The notes beneath the pieces are model-generated. The model was not told the DNA's origin. It saw nothing but the letters and a program-made list of their open reading frames with translations, and made no database searches. Shown here piece by piece: positions 7,055-15,058 of a stretch of 64,000 nt of DNA (position 1 is the stretch's first letter; each line of letters opens with the position of its first letter). The position numbers and the translations under genes were made by a program. This DNA comes from Chloracidobacterium sp. (GTDB lineage Bacteria; Acidobacteriota; Blastocatellia; Pyrinomonadales; Pyrinomonadaceae), in the NCBI GenBank assembly GCA_016716365.1, contig JADJWM010000018.1, positions 248,001 through 312,000 of the forward strand. The letters are read 5' to 3'.

Positions 7055-8263
7055 ATGAAAAAGGTCTTTAGATTCTCGGGTTTGGCACTGTTTGGCATGG
7101 CGGTGCTCGGATTCTCGGCGACGGGTGCCGCGGCACAGTCGAATTGCGAGGACGCAGACGGTATCACGGCGGCCGATGCGAAGGTTCGCGAGAACTATCC
7201 AAAGATAGAGACGCGGAAGATCGCTGTCGAGGCCGGAAAGGAATATTTGGAAAAGTACGGCGAGTGCGAGGTAACGAAGGACTTCGTCGCGTGGCTCAAG
7301 CCGCAGCTCCCCAAATGGGAACAGCAGGTAAAAGAGTACGAAGAGTGGCTATGGCGTAAGCCCCGCATCGAGCGGTTCGACGGCGGCATTAAGGCCGGCA
7401 AGTGGGACGATGTTTACGCCGCCGGCAACGAGCTCGTAGGCCGATACCCTAATGACGTCGGTTTCATGCTTCCGATGGCGATCGTCGGGCTGCAGGAATC
7501 GTACAAAAACAATTTCAAGTACAACGAGGATGCGATCCGCTATGCGAAGATGGCGATAGCCAAGCTGAAGGACGGGTCGGCCGAGGTCAAGAAGGACGGC
7601 AAGGGTAACCCGATCCTCGATAAAACGGGCAAAGAGGTCTACGGCCCGTTCCAATTCGAACGGAACAAGGAAGACGCCCTGAGCGAACTGACCTACGCCC
7701 TTGCGTATATCAACTACCACGCGAAGAAGGATAGAAAGGCCGGCCTTCCCTACTACTATGAAGTCTCGCAGATGCCGGGGCTCTATAAGGAAGAGCCAAG
7801 ACTTTATGCATCGATCGGTCAGTTTTACGTTGATGAGTCGAACCCGATCGGACTCCAGATCGGGGAATTGATCAAGAAGATCCAGGCAGCGACCACGGAC
7901 GAAGAAAAAGAAAAGCTTGATGCTGAGGTCAAACCAAAGGTCGCCCTTTACTACGGATACATCGAGAGGGCACTCGACGCTTTCGGCCGTGCTCACAAGT
8001 ACGCTGATGAGAAAATAGCGTCCGAAAAGACGATCAAAGCGGAGGTGTACAAGACGATGCAGAGTCTTTACGAACGCCGGTTTGAAAAGACGGAAGGTCT
8101 TGATACCTGGGTCGCCACGACGATCGCCAAGCCGATGCCGAATCCTTTGAGCGAAGTCAGCCCGGTTGTCGATCCGGATCCGGTGACCACCACAACTTCG
8201 GCGACGCCCGCGGCTACCCCGGCAAACGGGAAGGGAGCCGTCGCGACGAAACCGAAGCAGTGA
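7055..8263 (+). CDS. secreted protein of unknown function, helical repeat-like
   Basis: 402 residues from ATG at 7055, chosen because GGAGG lies 11 nt upstream and the product then starts with a clean signal peptide (MKKVFRFSGLALFGMAVLGF, cleavage near AAAQS). The mature protein is rich in Lys, Glu, Tyr and Trp and looks mostly alpha-helical. Segments such as GKWDDVYAAGNELVGRYPNDVGFM and ALSELTYALAYINYHAKKDRKAGLPYYYEVSQ resemble degenerate TPR units. The last ~45 residues are a Thr/Pro/Ala-rich tail. I do not recognise a named family; similar proteins seem common in acidobacteria (recollection). A Rho-independent terminator follows. Confidence 0.75.
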   Translation: MKKVFRFSGLALFGMAVLGFSATGAAAQSNCEDADGITAADAKVRENYPKIETRKIAVEAGKEYLEKYGECEVTKDFVAWLKPQLPKWEQQVKEYEEWLWRKPRIERFDGGIKAGKWDDVYAAGNELVGRYPNDVGFMLPMAIVGLQESYKNNFKYNEDAIRYAKMAIAKLKDGSAEVKKDGKGNPILDKTGKEVYGPFQFERNKEDALSELTYALAYINYHAKKDRKAGLPYYYEVSQMPGLYKEEPRLYASIGQFYVDESNPIGLQIGELIKKIQAATTDEEKEKLDAEVKPKVALYYGYIERALDAFGRAHKYADEKIASEKTIKAEVYKTMQSLYERRFEKTEGLDTWVATTIAKPMPNPLSEVSPVVDPDPVTTTTSATPAATPANGKGAVATKPKQ

Positions 8264-8292
8264 TAGCTTCCGTTTAGAAAATCTGAAGACCG

Positions 8293-8330
8293 GCCGGGCC
8301 AGGTGTCAAAACCAGCCCGGCTTTTATTTT
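8293..8330 (+). terminator. Rho-independent terminator after the 7055 gene
   Basis: Stem GCCGGGC (8293-8299) with GCCCGGC (8315-8321), followed by TTTTATTTT. It lies 30 nt after the stop at 8263 and before rnc. Confidence 0.8.
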
Positions 8331-8362
8331 GCCGGCGAAGCCCTTAAAATCTAGTTTCGCGA

Positions 8363-9067
8363 ATGGTGATCACTGAACTCGAAGATCTTGTCGGCCACGA
8401 ATTCCGGGACCGGAGTTTGTTGGAGCAAGCCCTGGCCCACCGGTCCTGGGCACATGAGAATCAGGGTATCGATGCCAGTCGCCGGGATTCCAACAACGAG
8501 TCTCTTGAATTTGTCGGCGATTCGGTGCTCGGGCTGGTGATCGCCGAGTATCTCTATACGGCCCATCCCGGATCGGACGAGGGCGACCTGACAATGATGA
8601 AACATCGCCTTGTCAGCACCGAGACGCTGGCGAGAATTGCCGAGGATATAGATCTCGGGCGATTTCTGAAGCTCGGCAGGGGCGAAGAGAGGTCCGGCGG
8701 AAGGGGCAAGCCGGCGATCCTGGCGGATGCTCTTGAGGCGGTCTTTGGTTCGGTGTTCTTCGATTCGGGCTATGCCGCCGCCCGCGGAGCGATCCTGAAG
8801 GTCTATTCGGCCGAGTTGAAAAAGGCATCGACCCAGGGCTCGCAGGATTACAAGACGATGCTTCAGGAACGGCTCCAGGCCAGAAAGATGCAGGCCCCGG
8901 TGTACTCTCTGGTAAAGGCGGAGGGTATGCCGCATTCGAGGACGTTCGTCGTCGAGGCGGCATGGAACGGCGGACGCACGGTCGGCACGGGCCGTTCGAT
9001 CAAGTCGGCCGAGATGATGGCGGCGAGCGAAGCGCTTGAAGTGCTTGAAAATGCTGAAGATCGATGA
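8363..9067 (+). CDS. rnc: ribonuclease III
   Basis: 234 residues. Cleaves double-stranded RNA in rRNA processing and mRNA turnover. The catalytic signature NESLEFVGDSVLG is at 45-57, with acidic residues E49 and D53, and a second acidic pair in ILADALEAVFG. A double-stranded RNA-binding domain follows (DYKTMLQERLQARKMQAPVYSLV, ending SAEMMAASEALEVLE). Length is typical. A TAAAAT hexamer 12 nt before the ATG and no Shine-Dalgarno suggest a very short leader. The signal peptidase gene follows 180 bp later, a common neighbour of rnc. Confidence 0.97.
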   Translation: MVITELEDLVGHEFRDRSLLEQALAHRSWAHENQGIDASRRDSNNESLEFVGDSVLGLVIAEYLYTAHPGSDEGDLTMMKHRLVSTETLARIAEDIDLGRFLKLGRGEERSGGRGKPAILADALEAVFGSVFFDSGYAAARGAILKVYSAELKKASTQGSQDYKTMLQERLQARKMQAPVYSLVKAEGMPHSRTFVVEAAWNGGRTVGTGRSIKSAEMMAASEALEVLENAEDR

Positions 9068-9132
9068 ATGGATCAAGGTAGTATCCCGATCGAGTGATGC
9101 TGTCGATAGGGTTAGAGGTCAGATCTTGAGCC

Positions 9133-9195
9133 CTTTGTGTTTGATAATTCTCTAAACACAAAGTACACCGAGCGCAGACACGAAGGTCACAAAGT
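9133..9195. repeat. ACACAAAG-type short-period repeat with an inverted arm
   Basis: CTTTGTGTTT (9133-9142) and AAACACAAAG (9154-9163) are perfect inverted 10-mers with an 11-nt loop. On the right side the motif continues as degenerate ~9-mers (AACACAAAG, TACACCGAG, GACACGAAG, GTCACAAAG). It occupies the rnc-lepB gap and has the same architecture as the other repeat tracts, with a different core. Confidence 0.75.
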
Positions 9196-9248
9196 GGGGT
9201 GACCACCAGAACTTTCGGAAATTATCCGCGTTTATAAATTGGTCTTAG

Positions 9249-10097
9249 ATGATGGAAGAAGAAAAAAATGGATCGGCGCCCGCCGAAGAACCCGAACGCA
9301 AACCGAAGGGACCGCCGAAGTCGGCATTTCGGGAATATTTCGAATCGTTCGCGGTCACGCTGGTGATGGCCATCTTCGGGATGACGTTCGTCCTGCAGGC
9401 GGTGACGGTGCCGACCGGGTCGATGCAGAATACGATCCTCGTCGGCGATTACCTGTTGGTCAACAAGTTCATTTTCACACCGGGCGGCTATGAACTGCCG
9501 TTCCTGCCCCAGCGGGACATAAAACGCGGCGATATCATCGTCTTCAAGTATCCGGGAAACAAAGTGCGACCCGAAAAAGACCGAAGCCGGACCCCTCCGC
9601 TTCAGGCCTATCAGATAAATTACGTGAAACGGGTCATCGGCCTGCCGGGCGAGTCCGTCGAATTCAAGAATAATCAGGTGTTCATCAACGGGCAGCTGCT
9701 TCCCGAACATCGCATCGTCGGCGACGCTCCGGACGACCAATCGGCACTGGAGACGAAACAGGTCGAAGAACGCAGCCCCGAGGACAAATGGGACGTTTAC
9801 TACCGCGAACTTAACGGAAAGGAGGATCCGCCGGGGCTGAGGCGGCTGATGCGGAACGATTACGAGTTCGGCGTGGAAGGCAAGCCGATGCGTGTCCCGG
9901 ATAACCACTTTTTCGTGATGGGCGACAGCCGCGACAACAGCGAGGACAGCCGATACTGGGGCTTTGTGCCGCGGGAACTGGTGATCGGCAGGGCGATGTT
10001 CGTTTACTGGTCGTGCGACCGGAGCGCGTCGAACGGAAGCATGATCGGGTGCCTGACCCATCCACGGCTGAACCGGATCTTCAAATTCGTCAAGTAG
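9249..10097 (+). CDS. lepB: signal peptidase I
   Basis: 282 residues. Removes signal peptides from exported proteins at the outer face of the inner membrane. One membrane anchor (about 34-52) precedes the catalytic serine S58 in PTGSMQ; the general base is K127 in YVKRVIGLPGE. The conserved box GDSRDNSEDSRYWGFV is near the C-terminus. The N-terminal ~27 residues are charged and cytoplasmic. An insert of about 40 residues (DQSALETKQVEERSPEDKW...) sits between the K box and GDSRDNS, making it longer than minimal family members. ATG at 9249 has a TATAAA 10 nt upstream and no ribosome site. Confidence 0.96.
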   Translation: MMEEEKNGSAPAEEPERKPKGPPKSAFREYFESFAVTLVMAIFGMTFVLQAVTVPTGSMQNTILVGDYLLVNKFIFTPGGYELPFLPQRDIKRGDIIVFKYPGNKVRPEKDRSRTPPLQAYQINYVKRVIGLPGESVEFKNNQVFINGQLLPEHRIVGDAPDDQSALETKQVEERSPEDKWDVYYRELNGKEDPPGLRRLMRNDYEFGVEGKPMRVPDNHFFVMGDSRDNSEDSRYWGFVPRELVIGRAMFVYWSCDRSASNGSMIGCLTHPRLNRIFKFVK

Positions 10098-10187
10098 TTC
10101 CAAGTACCAGGTTCCATGTTCCAAGTTCCAAGTCGTTAGGCAACGAGTAACCCAACTTGGAAGCTGGAACTCGGAACTTGGAACTGT
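10095..10187. repeat. GTTCCAAG-type inverted repeat pair
   Basis: Left arm 10096-10132 has degenerate units of TTCCAAG/GTTCCATG. Right arm 10153-10186 has AACTTGGAA/GCTGGAACT/CGGAACTTGG, the reverse complement, with a spacer of about 20 nt. It fills the lepB-psuG gap from just before the lepB stop almost to the psuG start codon (10194). Confidence 0.85.
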
Positions 10188-10193
10188 GAATCA

Positions 10194-11090
10194 ATGAAGC
10201 TAAATTTCAGCGAGGAAGTATCCGGAGCACTCCATTTCGACCGCCCGGTCGTTGCTCTGGAATCGACGGTGATCGCCCACGGCCTGCCCTTTCCGCAGAA
10301 CATTGACACCGCCTACAAGCTGGAACGGATCGTGAGGGACAACGGCGCCGTACCGGCGACCATCGGCGTCTTTGACGGCCAGATCACAGTGGGCCTGAAC
10401 GACGAACAGATCGAACTGCTCGCGACATCGGCCGAATTGCGAAAACTCTCAATCCGTGACCTTCCCGTTGCGATCGCTTCGAAGGGCAACGGCGCGACCA
10501 CCGTGGCCTCGACCGCGTTCATCGCCAAACTTGCCGGTATCAACGTATTCGCGACGGGCGGGATCGGAGGGGTCCATCGAGGGTCTGAATGGGATGTGTC
10601 GGCCGACCTTCCGGTGCTTGCGGAAACTCCGGTGCTCGTTGTTTGTTCCGGTGCCAAGGTCGTGCTTGACCTTCCGGCCACGCGGGAATGGCTTGAGACG
10701 CACGGCGTGCCCGTGCTCGGTTGGAATTGCGACGAGATGCCCGCGTTCTATTCGCTGACGAGCGGTTTGGCCGTTGACGGCCGCGTCGAGAGCGAGCGGG
10801 AGGTCGCGGAGGTCATTAAGGCCCGCGAAAGCCTCGGGATGCGGCAGGCGGTCCTGCTCACCGTTCCGGTGCCCGAACATCTGGCCATTGCGGAAAAGGA
10901 AATGTCCGACGCCCTCGAACGGGCATTGACGGCCGCGGCGGACGGAGGCGTGTCCGGCAAGGAAGTGACGCCCTTTCTACTTTCACGTATCAACGAGATC
11001 ACGGCCGGCCGTTCGCTCGAAGCCAATATCGCGCTTCTGGAGAATAACGCGCGGATCGCCGCCGCGGTCGCCTGCCAGCTCGACCGCTGA
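10194..11090 (+). CDS. psuG: pseudouridine-5'-phosphate glycosidase
   Basis: 298 residues. Reversibly splits pseudouridine 5'-phosphate into uracil and ribose 5-phosphate, using a Schiff-base lysine and Mn2+. The family motifs are clear: VVALESTVIAHGLPFPQN near 20-37, the substrate/lysine region KGNGATTVASTAFIAKLAGI and FATGGIGGVHRG, and a later active-site stretch VLGWNCDEMPAFY. Length matches the family (~300). No psuK kinase is adjacent. The start is immediately behind the GTTCCAAG repeat, so its native promoter may have been displaced or supplied by the repeat. Confidence 0.95.
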   Translation: MKLNFSEEVSGALHFDRPVVALESTVIAHGLPFPQNIDTAYKLERIVRDNGAVPATIGVFDGQITVGLNDEQIELLATSAELRKLSIRDLPVAIASKGNGATTVASTAFIAKLAGINVFATGGIGGVHRGSEWDVSADLPVLAETPVLVVCSGAKVVLDLPATREWLETHGVPVLGWNCDEMPAFYSLTSGLAVDGRVESEREVAEVIKARESLGMRQAVLLTVPVPEHLAIAEKEMSDALERALTAAADGGVSGKEVTPFLLSRINEITAGRSLEANIALLENNARIAAAVACQLDR

Positions 11091-11099
11091 TCGGTTCGA

Positions 11100-11867
11100 T
11101 CACTGCGGGGACTTCAGGCTCATTTTTACCTTTATAGAATCGACCCGCCTTTGGGCCTCGACGGCCTCGGGCGATGCAGGGTGCATTGCGATGATCTCGC
11201 GCCAGCTTGCGCCGTCGTAGTGGAACTGCTTTGTTTCTGGGTTGAAAAGGAAGATTATCCCGAGCCGCCGGTACCGGTCGAGCATGTTGAAATTCAGAAA
11301 ATAGCTGTGCATCGGGGCTCCGCCGGCAGCCATCTCCTGGCGGCTGAGCCGGGCGGCATCGCGTGACAGCCGGAGGGCGGATTCCTCGACAATGTCGCCG
11401 TAGAGCAGAAGTATCGGGGCACGGAATTTGGAATTGGGATAGAGTTCGAAGAAGGTCTTTGCGAGTTCGATCTGTTCAAATCCGCGAGTCGCCTGGACTA
11501 GCCGGGCCATTCGGGCGTCGTCGTCGGCCCGAAAGGTGCCGAAAACGGCGTCCGCCTGGACCCAGCCGATCGAGTTCGGAAGGGCCTGGACGCGGAAGAA
11601 CTTAACTCCGTCAGCCTCGGCAACCGCGAGAATACGCACCTTGCGTCCGAGCCGCATCCGCTGGACCGGCTCCGAAAACAGGCTCGGCTTCGGACGCAGG
11701 ACGGAAAGCAATTCATCAACGACCGTCGCATATTTGCCGACCTCAGGCGCTCGTGCCGGTGCCGGGGACTTTGCCGGGACGCGGGCTGTTCGGCGTTGGG
11801 CGTCGACGCCCGAAACGAAAATGAATGACAGGGCCGCGGCCAAAGCCGCCAGGCCAAGCTGCTTCAT
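11100..11867 (-). CDS. secreted protein of unknown function with an SH3-like segment
   Basis: 255 residues. A signal peptide (MKQLGLAALAAALSFIFVSG) is followed by an Arg/Pro/Ala linker. The segment ATVVDELLSVLRPKPSLFSEPVQRMRLGRKVRILAVAEADGVKFFRVQ...GWVQADAV looks like a bacterial SH3 domain (inference from the pattern of an exposed loop, VRIL and GWV). The rest is helical, with YRRLGIIFLFNPETKQFHYDGASWREI near the end. The gene lies 8 bp downstream of ruvC on the same strand, so the two are probably co-transcribed. No catalytic motif is seen. Confidence 0.7.
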   Translation of the reverse strand: MKQLGLAALAAALSFIFVSGVDAQRRTARVPAKSPAPARAPEVGKYATVVDELLSVLRPKPSLFSEPVQRMRLGRKVRILAVAEADGVKFFRVQALPNSIGWVQADAVFGTFRADDDARMARLVQATRGFEQIELAKTFFELYPNSKFRAPILLLYGDIVEESALRLSRDAARLSRQEMAAGGAPMHSYFLNFNMLDRYRRLGIIFLFNPETKQFHYDGASWREIIAMHPASPEAVEAQRRVDSIKVKMSLKSPQ

Positions 11868-11875
11868 AGCGCTAC

Positions 11876-12385
11876 TTAAGTGGAATTCGAGACCGCATTC
11901 TTTAGCTTTTCGTTGATCACGTTGTGGTGAAAATGACAGATCGCCGCCGCCAACGCGTCCGAGACGTCGTGCGGTTCCGGGGCGCTCTTCAATCCGAGCA
12001 GGATCCGGATCATCTCGCCGACCTGGTGCTTTTCGGCGTTGCCGTAGCCGACCACCGTTTTCTTTATAAGCCGCGGGGCATATTCGGCGATCGACAGGCC
12101 CCGCAATTCGGCGAGCAGAAGCATGATGCCGCGGACCTGGCCGAGCTTCATCGCGACGTTGACGTTGATGGAATAGAACGCCTCTTCGATGGCGATCACC
12201 TCGGGGCCATGCTCGCCGACAACCTTGTCCATCTCGGTGAAGATGTTCATGAGCCTCTTGGAAAAGGCATGCCGCGGATTTGAACGGACGACGCCGTGGG
12301 CGATCAGCGAATACTTGTTCGCCCTGCCGTCGACGATGCCCCAGCCCAGCCTTTCACTGCCGGGATCGATACCCAATACCTTCAT
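11876..12385 (-). CDS. ruvC: crossover junction endodeoxyribonuclease RuvC
   Basis: 169 residues from ATG at 12385. A longer in-frame ATG at 12466 adds 27 residues with no family counterpart. RuvC resolves Holliday junctions together with RuvAB. The acidic catalytic residues are visible: D7 in VLGIDPGSERLGWG, the glutamate pair in VIAIEEAFYSINVN, and the aspartates of PHDVSDALAAAICH. The segment YAPRLIKKTVVGYGNAEKHQV is also typical. ruvA and ruvB are not nearby in this window. Confidence 0.96.
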   Translation of the reverse strand: MKVLGIDPGSERLGWGIVDGRANKYSLIAHGVVRSNPRHAFSKRLMNIFTEMDKVVGEHGPEVIAIEEAFYSINVNVAMKLGQVRGIMLLLAELRGLSIAEYAPRLIKKTVVGYGNAEKHQVGEMIRILLGLKSAPEPHDVSDALAAAICHFHHNVINEKLKNAVSNST

Positions 12386-12592
12386 TGCACAACTTTTCCG
12401 GGAGCGGACCAGTGACAAGATAGCCCAGGTTTTCACCGCATTGCAACCATTTGCGAGGGCAGGCACGTCAGCAAGGCCCGAGCGGCATCGAAAAGAGGGG
12501 ACCGCAGCGATGCACGCGCTTCAGCATTTTGTAAATCACTCGGTTAGAACTTATGATTTCCTAGATACAGCAATCGCCCGAAGATCAGGAAA

Positions 12593-13504
12593 ATGAGTGT
12601 TCAAACCGCGGCCCCACCGCCAAAACAATCTGTCCGTACCCTTCTGGCCGGGATCGTCGATTACGCCGGCCTGTTTCCGCCGACGATGGCCGCAATGGCG
12701 GATGCCGTGGCGAATTATGCCTCGTATCTTGCGAGTGAACATTCGTGGATGCTGGGGCGGTTCGTGGTTCCTGTCGCTCGGCTGAACGAGTTTCTCGAGG
12801 CCGCCGAAGAGCATTTTTCGGACCGTGGGTCATGGCGGCTGAGCGTGCTGGCGGGCGAGGACATTACCACGACGATCCGCGACATAAAGCTTTTTAACGC
12901 CGAGAACGGCTCGCGGGCCGTCTGCGATTCGCTTGAGGTAAAGGCGTCGACGGTCTCGAAGATAGAGAACACGGTGGCGGCCCTTCCGGAGGAACTGACC
13001 GCGTATTTTGAGATCTCGACGGGCGAGAATTTCCCGGAGCTTGTATCGACGCTCTCGCTGAAAAGACAGCGGGCAAAGATAAGAACCGGCGGAACGGACC
13101 GCGAGGATTTTCCGGCGTCGCGCGACGTGATCCGATTTGTGAGGACGTGTATGGCGGCGAACGTGCCCTTTAAGGCGACCGCCGGGCTGCATCATCCGAT
13201 CAGGTGCTTTCGGCCGCTGACCTATGAGCCGGACGCTCCGCGGGGCACGATGCACGGCTTTCTTAACATGCTTCTAATGACCGGATTTGCCCGCGAAAGC
13301 TATCGCGTCGCATTGCTGGAAGAGTTGATGGAAGAGGAATTTGACGAGGCTTTTGCGTTCCGTGATAACGGCGTAGCGTGGCGAAACGAGCACTTCCTGA
13401 CGGCCGGCCACCTGGACCGGCTTCGAAGAAAAGGCATGATCTCGTTCGGGTCGTGCTCGTTCACCGAACCGGTCGAGGACCTGCAGGGCCTGGGGCTGCT
13501 GTAA
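12593..13504 (+). CDS. conserved-looking protein of unknown function coupled to fumarylacetoacetase
   Basis: 303 residues. I do not recognise a domain. The protein is soluble with no signal peptide, and begins VRTLLAGIVDYAGLFPP. Distinctive segments are FKATAGLHHPIRCF, TMHGFLNMLLM and a C-terminal ISFGSCSFTEPVEDLQGLGLL. The histidines and glutamates (TAGLHHPI, YFEISTGENF) could suit a barrel enzyme, but this is only an impression. It ends 3 bp before the fumarylacetoacetase start, so translation is probably coupled and a role in aromatic amino acid breakdown is plausible. Start at 12593 has a GGA-rich upstream stretch. Confidence 0.7.
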   Translation: MSVQTAAPPPKQSVRTLLAGIVDYAGLFPPTMAAMADAVANYASYLASEHSWMLGRFVVPVARLNEFLEAAEEHFSDRGSWRLSVLAGEDITTTIRDIKLFNAENGSRAVCDSLEVKASTVSKIENTVAALPEELTAYFEISTGENFPELVSTLSLKRQRAKIRTGGTDREDFPASRDVIRFVRTCMAANVPFKATAGLHHPIRCFRPLTYEPDAPRGTMHGFLNMLLMTGFARESYRVALLEELMEEEFDEAFAFRDNGVAWRNEHFLTAGHLDRLRRKGMISFGSCSFTEPVEDLQGLGLL

Positions 13505-13507
13505 AGT

Positions 13508-14836
13508 ATGTACGAGATCAACGAAACCCACGACCCGAACCTGAAAAGCTGGGTCGAATCCGCCAACGATCCGAATACGGATTTTCCGATACAGAATTTG
13601 CCGTTTTGCAGATTCAGGCATCCCTCAATGGACGTAGTCGAAGAGGGAGACTACCATCCTGGCATAATTGTTGGTGACGTGGTTCTAGACCTATGGTATC
13701 GGAGCTGGTGGGCAGATACACCTGCTCCGTATGAGTTTCGAGGAGGAGCGGAATACGACGGAGTGACGCCCGTTCAGATTAGAAATGAGACTTGGAATGA
13801 GTTTCGGAAGTCAGTGTCTAATTCGCTAAGCGAAGCGGCACACCCCAAGACTCGCGAGGCAATGGGGAAGGATATGTTCCCTAGAGCAGAATGTGAGTTT
13901 GGATTGCCACTCTTTATCGGCGACTACACCGACTTCTATTGCTCGATCTATCATGCGACGAACGTCGGGTCGATGTTCCGGCCGGACAATCCGCTGCTGC
14001 CGAACTACAAGTACGTGCCGATCGGGTATCACGGGCGGGCGTCGAGCATTGTGATCTCGGGGACGGACATCAAGCGGCCGCACGGGCAGAACCGGAGCGA
14101 CGCGGAGAAGCCGCCGGTTTTTATTCCCTGTAAGAATCTTGATTACGAGATGGAGCTTGGGTTCTTCGTCGGGAAGGGAAATGAACTGGGAGAGCCGATC
14201 CCGATCAGCGAGGCCGAAGAGCACATCTTTGGCGTATGTTTGGTGAACGACTGGTCTGCTCGCGACATTCAGGCGTGGGAATACCAGCCGCTGGGGCCGT
14301 TCCTTGCGAAGAACTTCGCGACCACGATCTCGCCGTACGTTGTGACGATGGAAGCTCTCGCTCCGTTCCGGACGCCGGCGTTCGAACGGGACACGGACGA
14401 TCCGCAGCCGCTCGAATACCTGGGCGACGAGCAGAACCGGAAATTCGGCGGCCTAGACATCAATTTGGAGGTCTATATCCAGACCGAAAAGATGCGGAAC
14501 GAGAACATCGAACCGCACCGCCTGAGCCTTTCCAACACAAAGGACCTCTACTGGACCATCGGCCAGATGCTGACGCACCACGCGTCGAACGGCTGCAACC
14601 TGCAAACCGGCGACCTGATGGCTACGGGCACCGTCAGCGGTAAAGAGAAAAGCGAACGCGGGTGCATGCTCGAACTTACATGGCGAGGCACCGAGCCGAT
14701 CGAACTTCCCTCCGGCGAAACCCGCCGCTTTCTCGAAGACGGCGACGAGGTCATAATGAAAGGCTACTGCGAACGCGAGGGCTTTCGTCGCATCGGGCTG
14801 GGTGAATGTCGAGGCCGGATCCTGCCGGCGGAGTAA
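13508..14836 (+). CDS. fahA: fumarylacetoacetase
   Basis: 442 residues. Hydrolyses fumarylacetoacetate to fumarate and acetoacetate, the last step of tyrosine/homogentisate breakdown. The C-terminal catalytic domain is well conserved: IGDYTDFYCSIYHATNVG (metal Asp and catalytic His), YEMELGFFVG (metal Glu pair), NDWSARDIQAWEYQPLGPF, and LQTGDLMATGTVSG. The N-terminal SH3-like domain is unusual. After the standard NTDFPIQNLPF the sequence from about residue 35 to 135 departs from the family, and the matching DNA (about 13600-13915) is A+T-richer with rarer codons (AGA, CTA, AAT). That suggests a replaced segment. Coupled to the upstream unknown gene. Confidence 0.93.
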   Translation: MYEINETHDPNLKSWVESANDPNTDFPIQNLPFCRFRHPSMDVVEEGDYHPGIIVGDVVLDLWYRSWWADTPAPYEFRGGAEYDGVTPVQIRNETWNEFRKSVSNSLSEAAHPKTREAMGKDMFPRAECEFGLPLFIGDYTDFYCSIYHATNVGSMFRPDNPLLPNYKYVPIGYHGRASSIVISGTDIKRPHGQNRSDAEKPPVFIPCKNLDYEMELGFFVGKGNELGEPIPISEAEEHIFGVCLVNDWSARDIQAWEYQPLGPFLAKNFATTISPYVVTMEALAPFRTPAFERDTDDPQPLEYLGDEQNRKFGGLDINLEVYIQTEKMRNENIEPHRLSLSNTKDLYWTIGQMLTHHASNGCNLQTGDLMATGTVSGKEKSERGCMLELTWRGTEPIELPSGETRRFLEDGDEVIMKGYCEREGFRRIGLGECRGRILPAE

Positions 14837-15047
14837 GAGTTTTTTGCCGCGAAGCTGGATAAGAATTTTTTGCCACGAATTACACGAATTACACGAATGA
14901 GAAGCAGAAAGAGATAGCGATCGTATCAGAGCAGGTTCGCCTCAAACGGGCAGGGCTCGTTACCTGTTAAGACCAATTCGTGCCATTCGTGTAATTCGTG
15001 GCTAAATCCCCTCCATCTGTTTCGTGGCTAAATCCTCTCCGTCTGTT
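14835..15047. repeat. ACGAATTAC-type inverted repeat with 26-bp duplications at both ends
   Basis: Left: two 26-bp-offset copies of AAGARTTTTTTGCCRCGAA (14835 and 14861) run into degenerate ACGAATTAC units to about 14900. Right: the reverse complement (ATTCGTGCCATTCGTGTAATTCGTGG) at 14974-15000 runs into two 26-bp copies of TCGTGGCTAAATCCYCTCC (14996-15021 and 15022-15047). The spacer is about 75 nt. Both arms thus share a GCCACGAATTACACGAAT core and both carry a 26-bp duplication on the outer side. It fills the gap between fahA and fdhD, reaching to 12 nt before fdhD. Confidence 0.85.
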
Positions 15048-15058
15048 AGAATCCATTT

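Noticed and set aside
12386..12466. N-terminal extension of RuvC
   Set aside because: The RuvC fold begins at MKVLGIDPG with D7 at the normal position.
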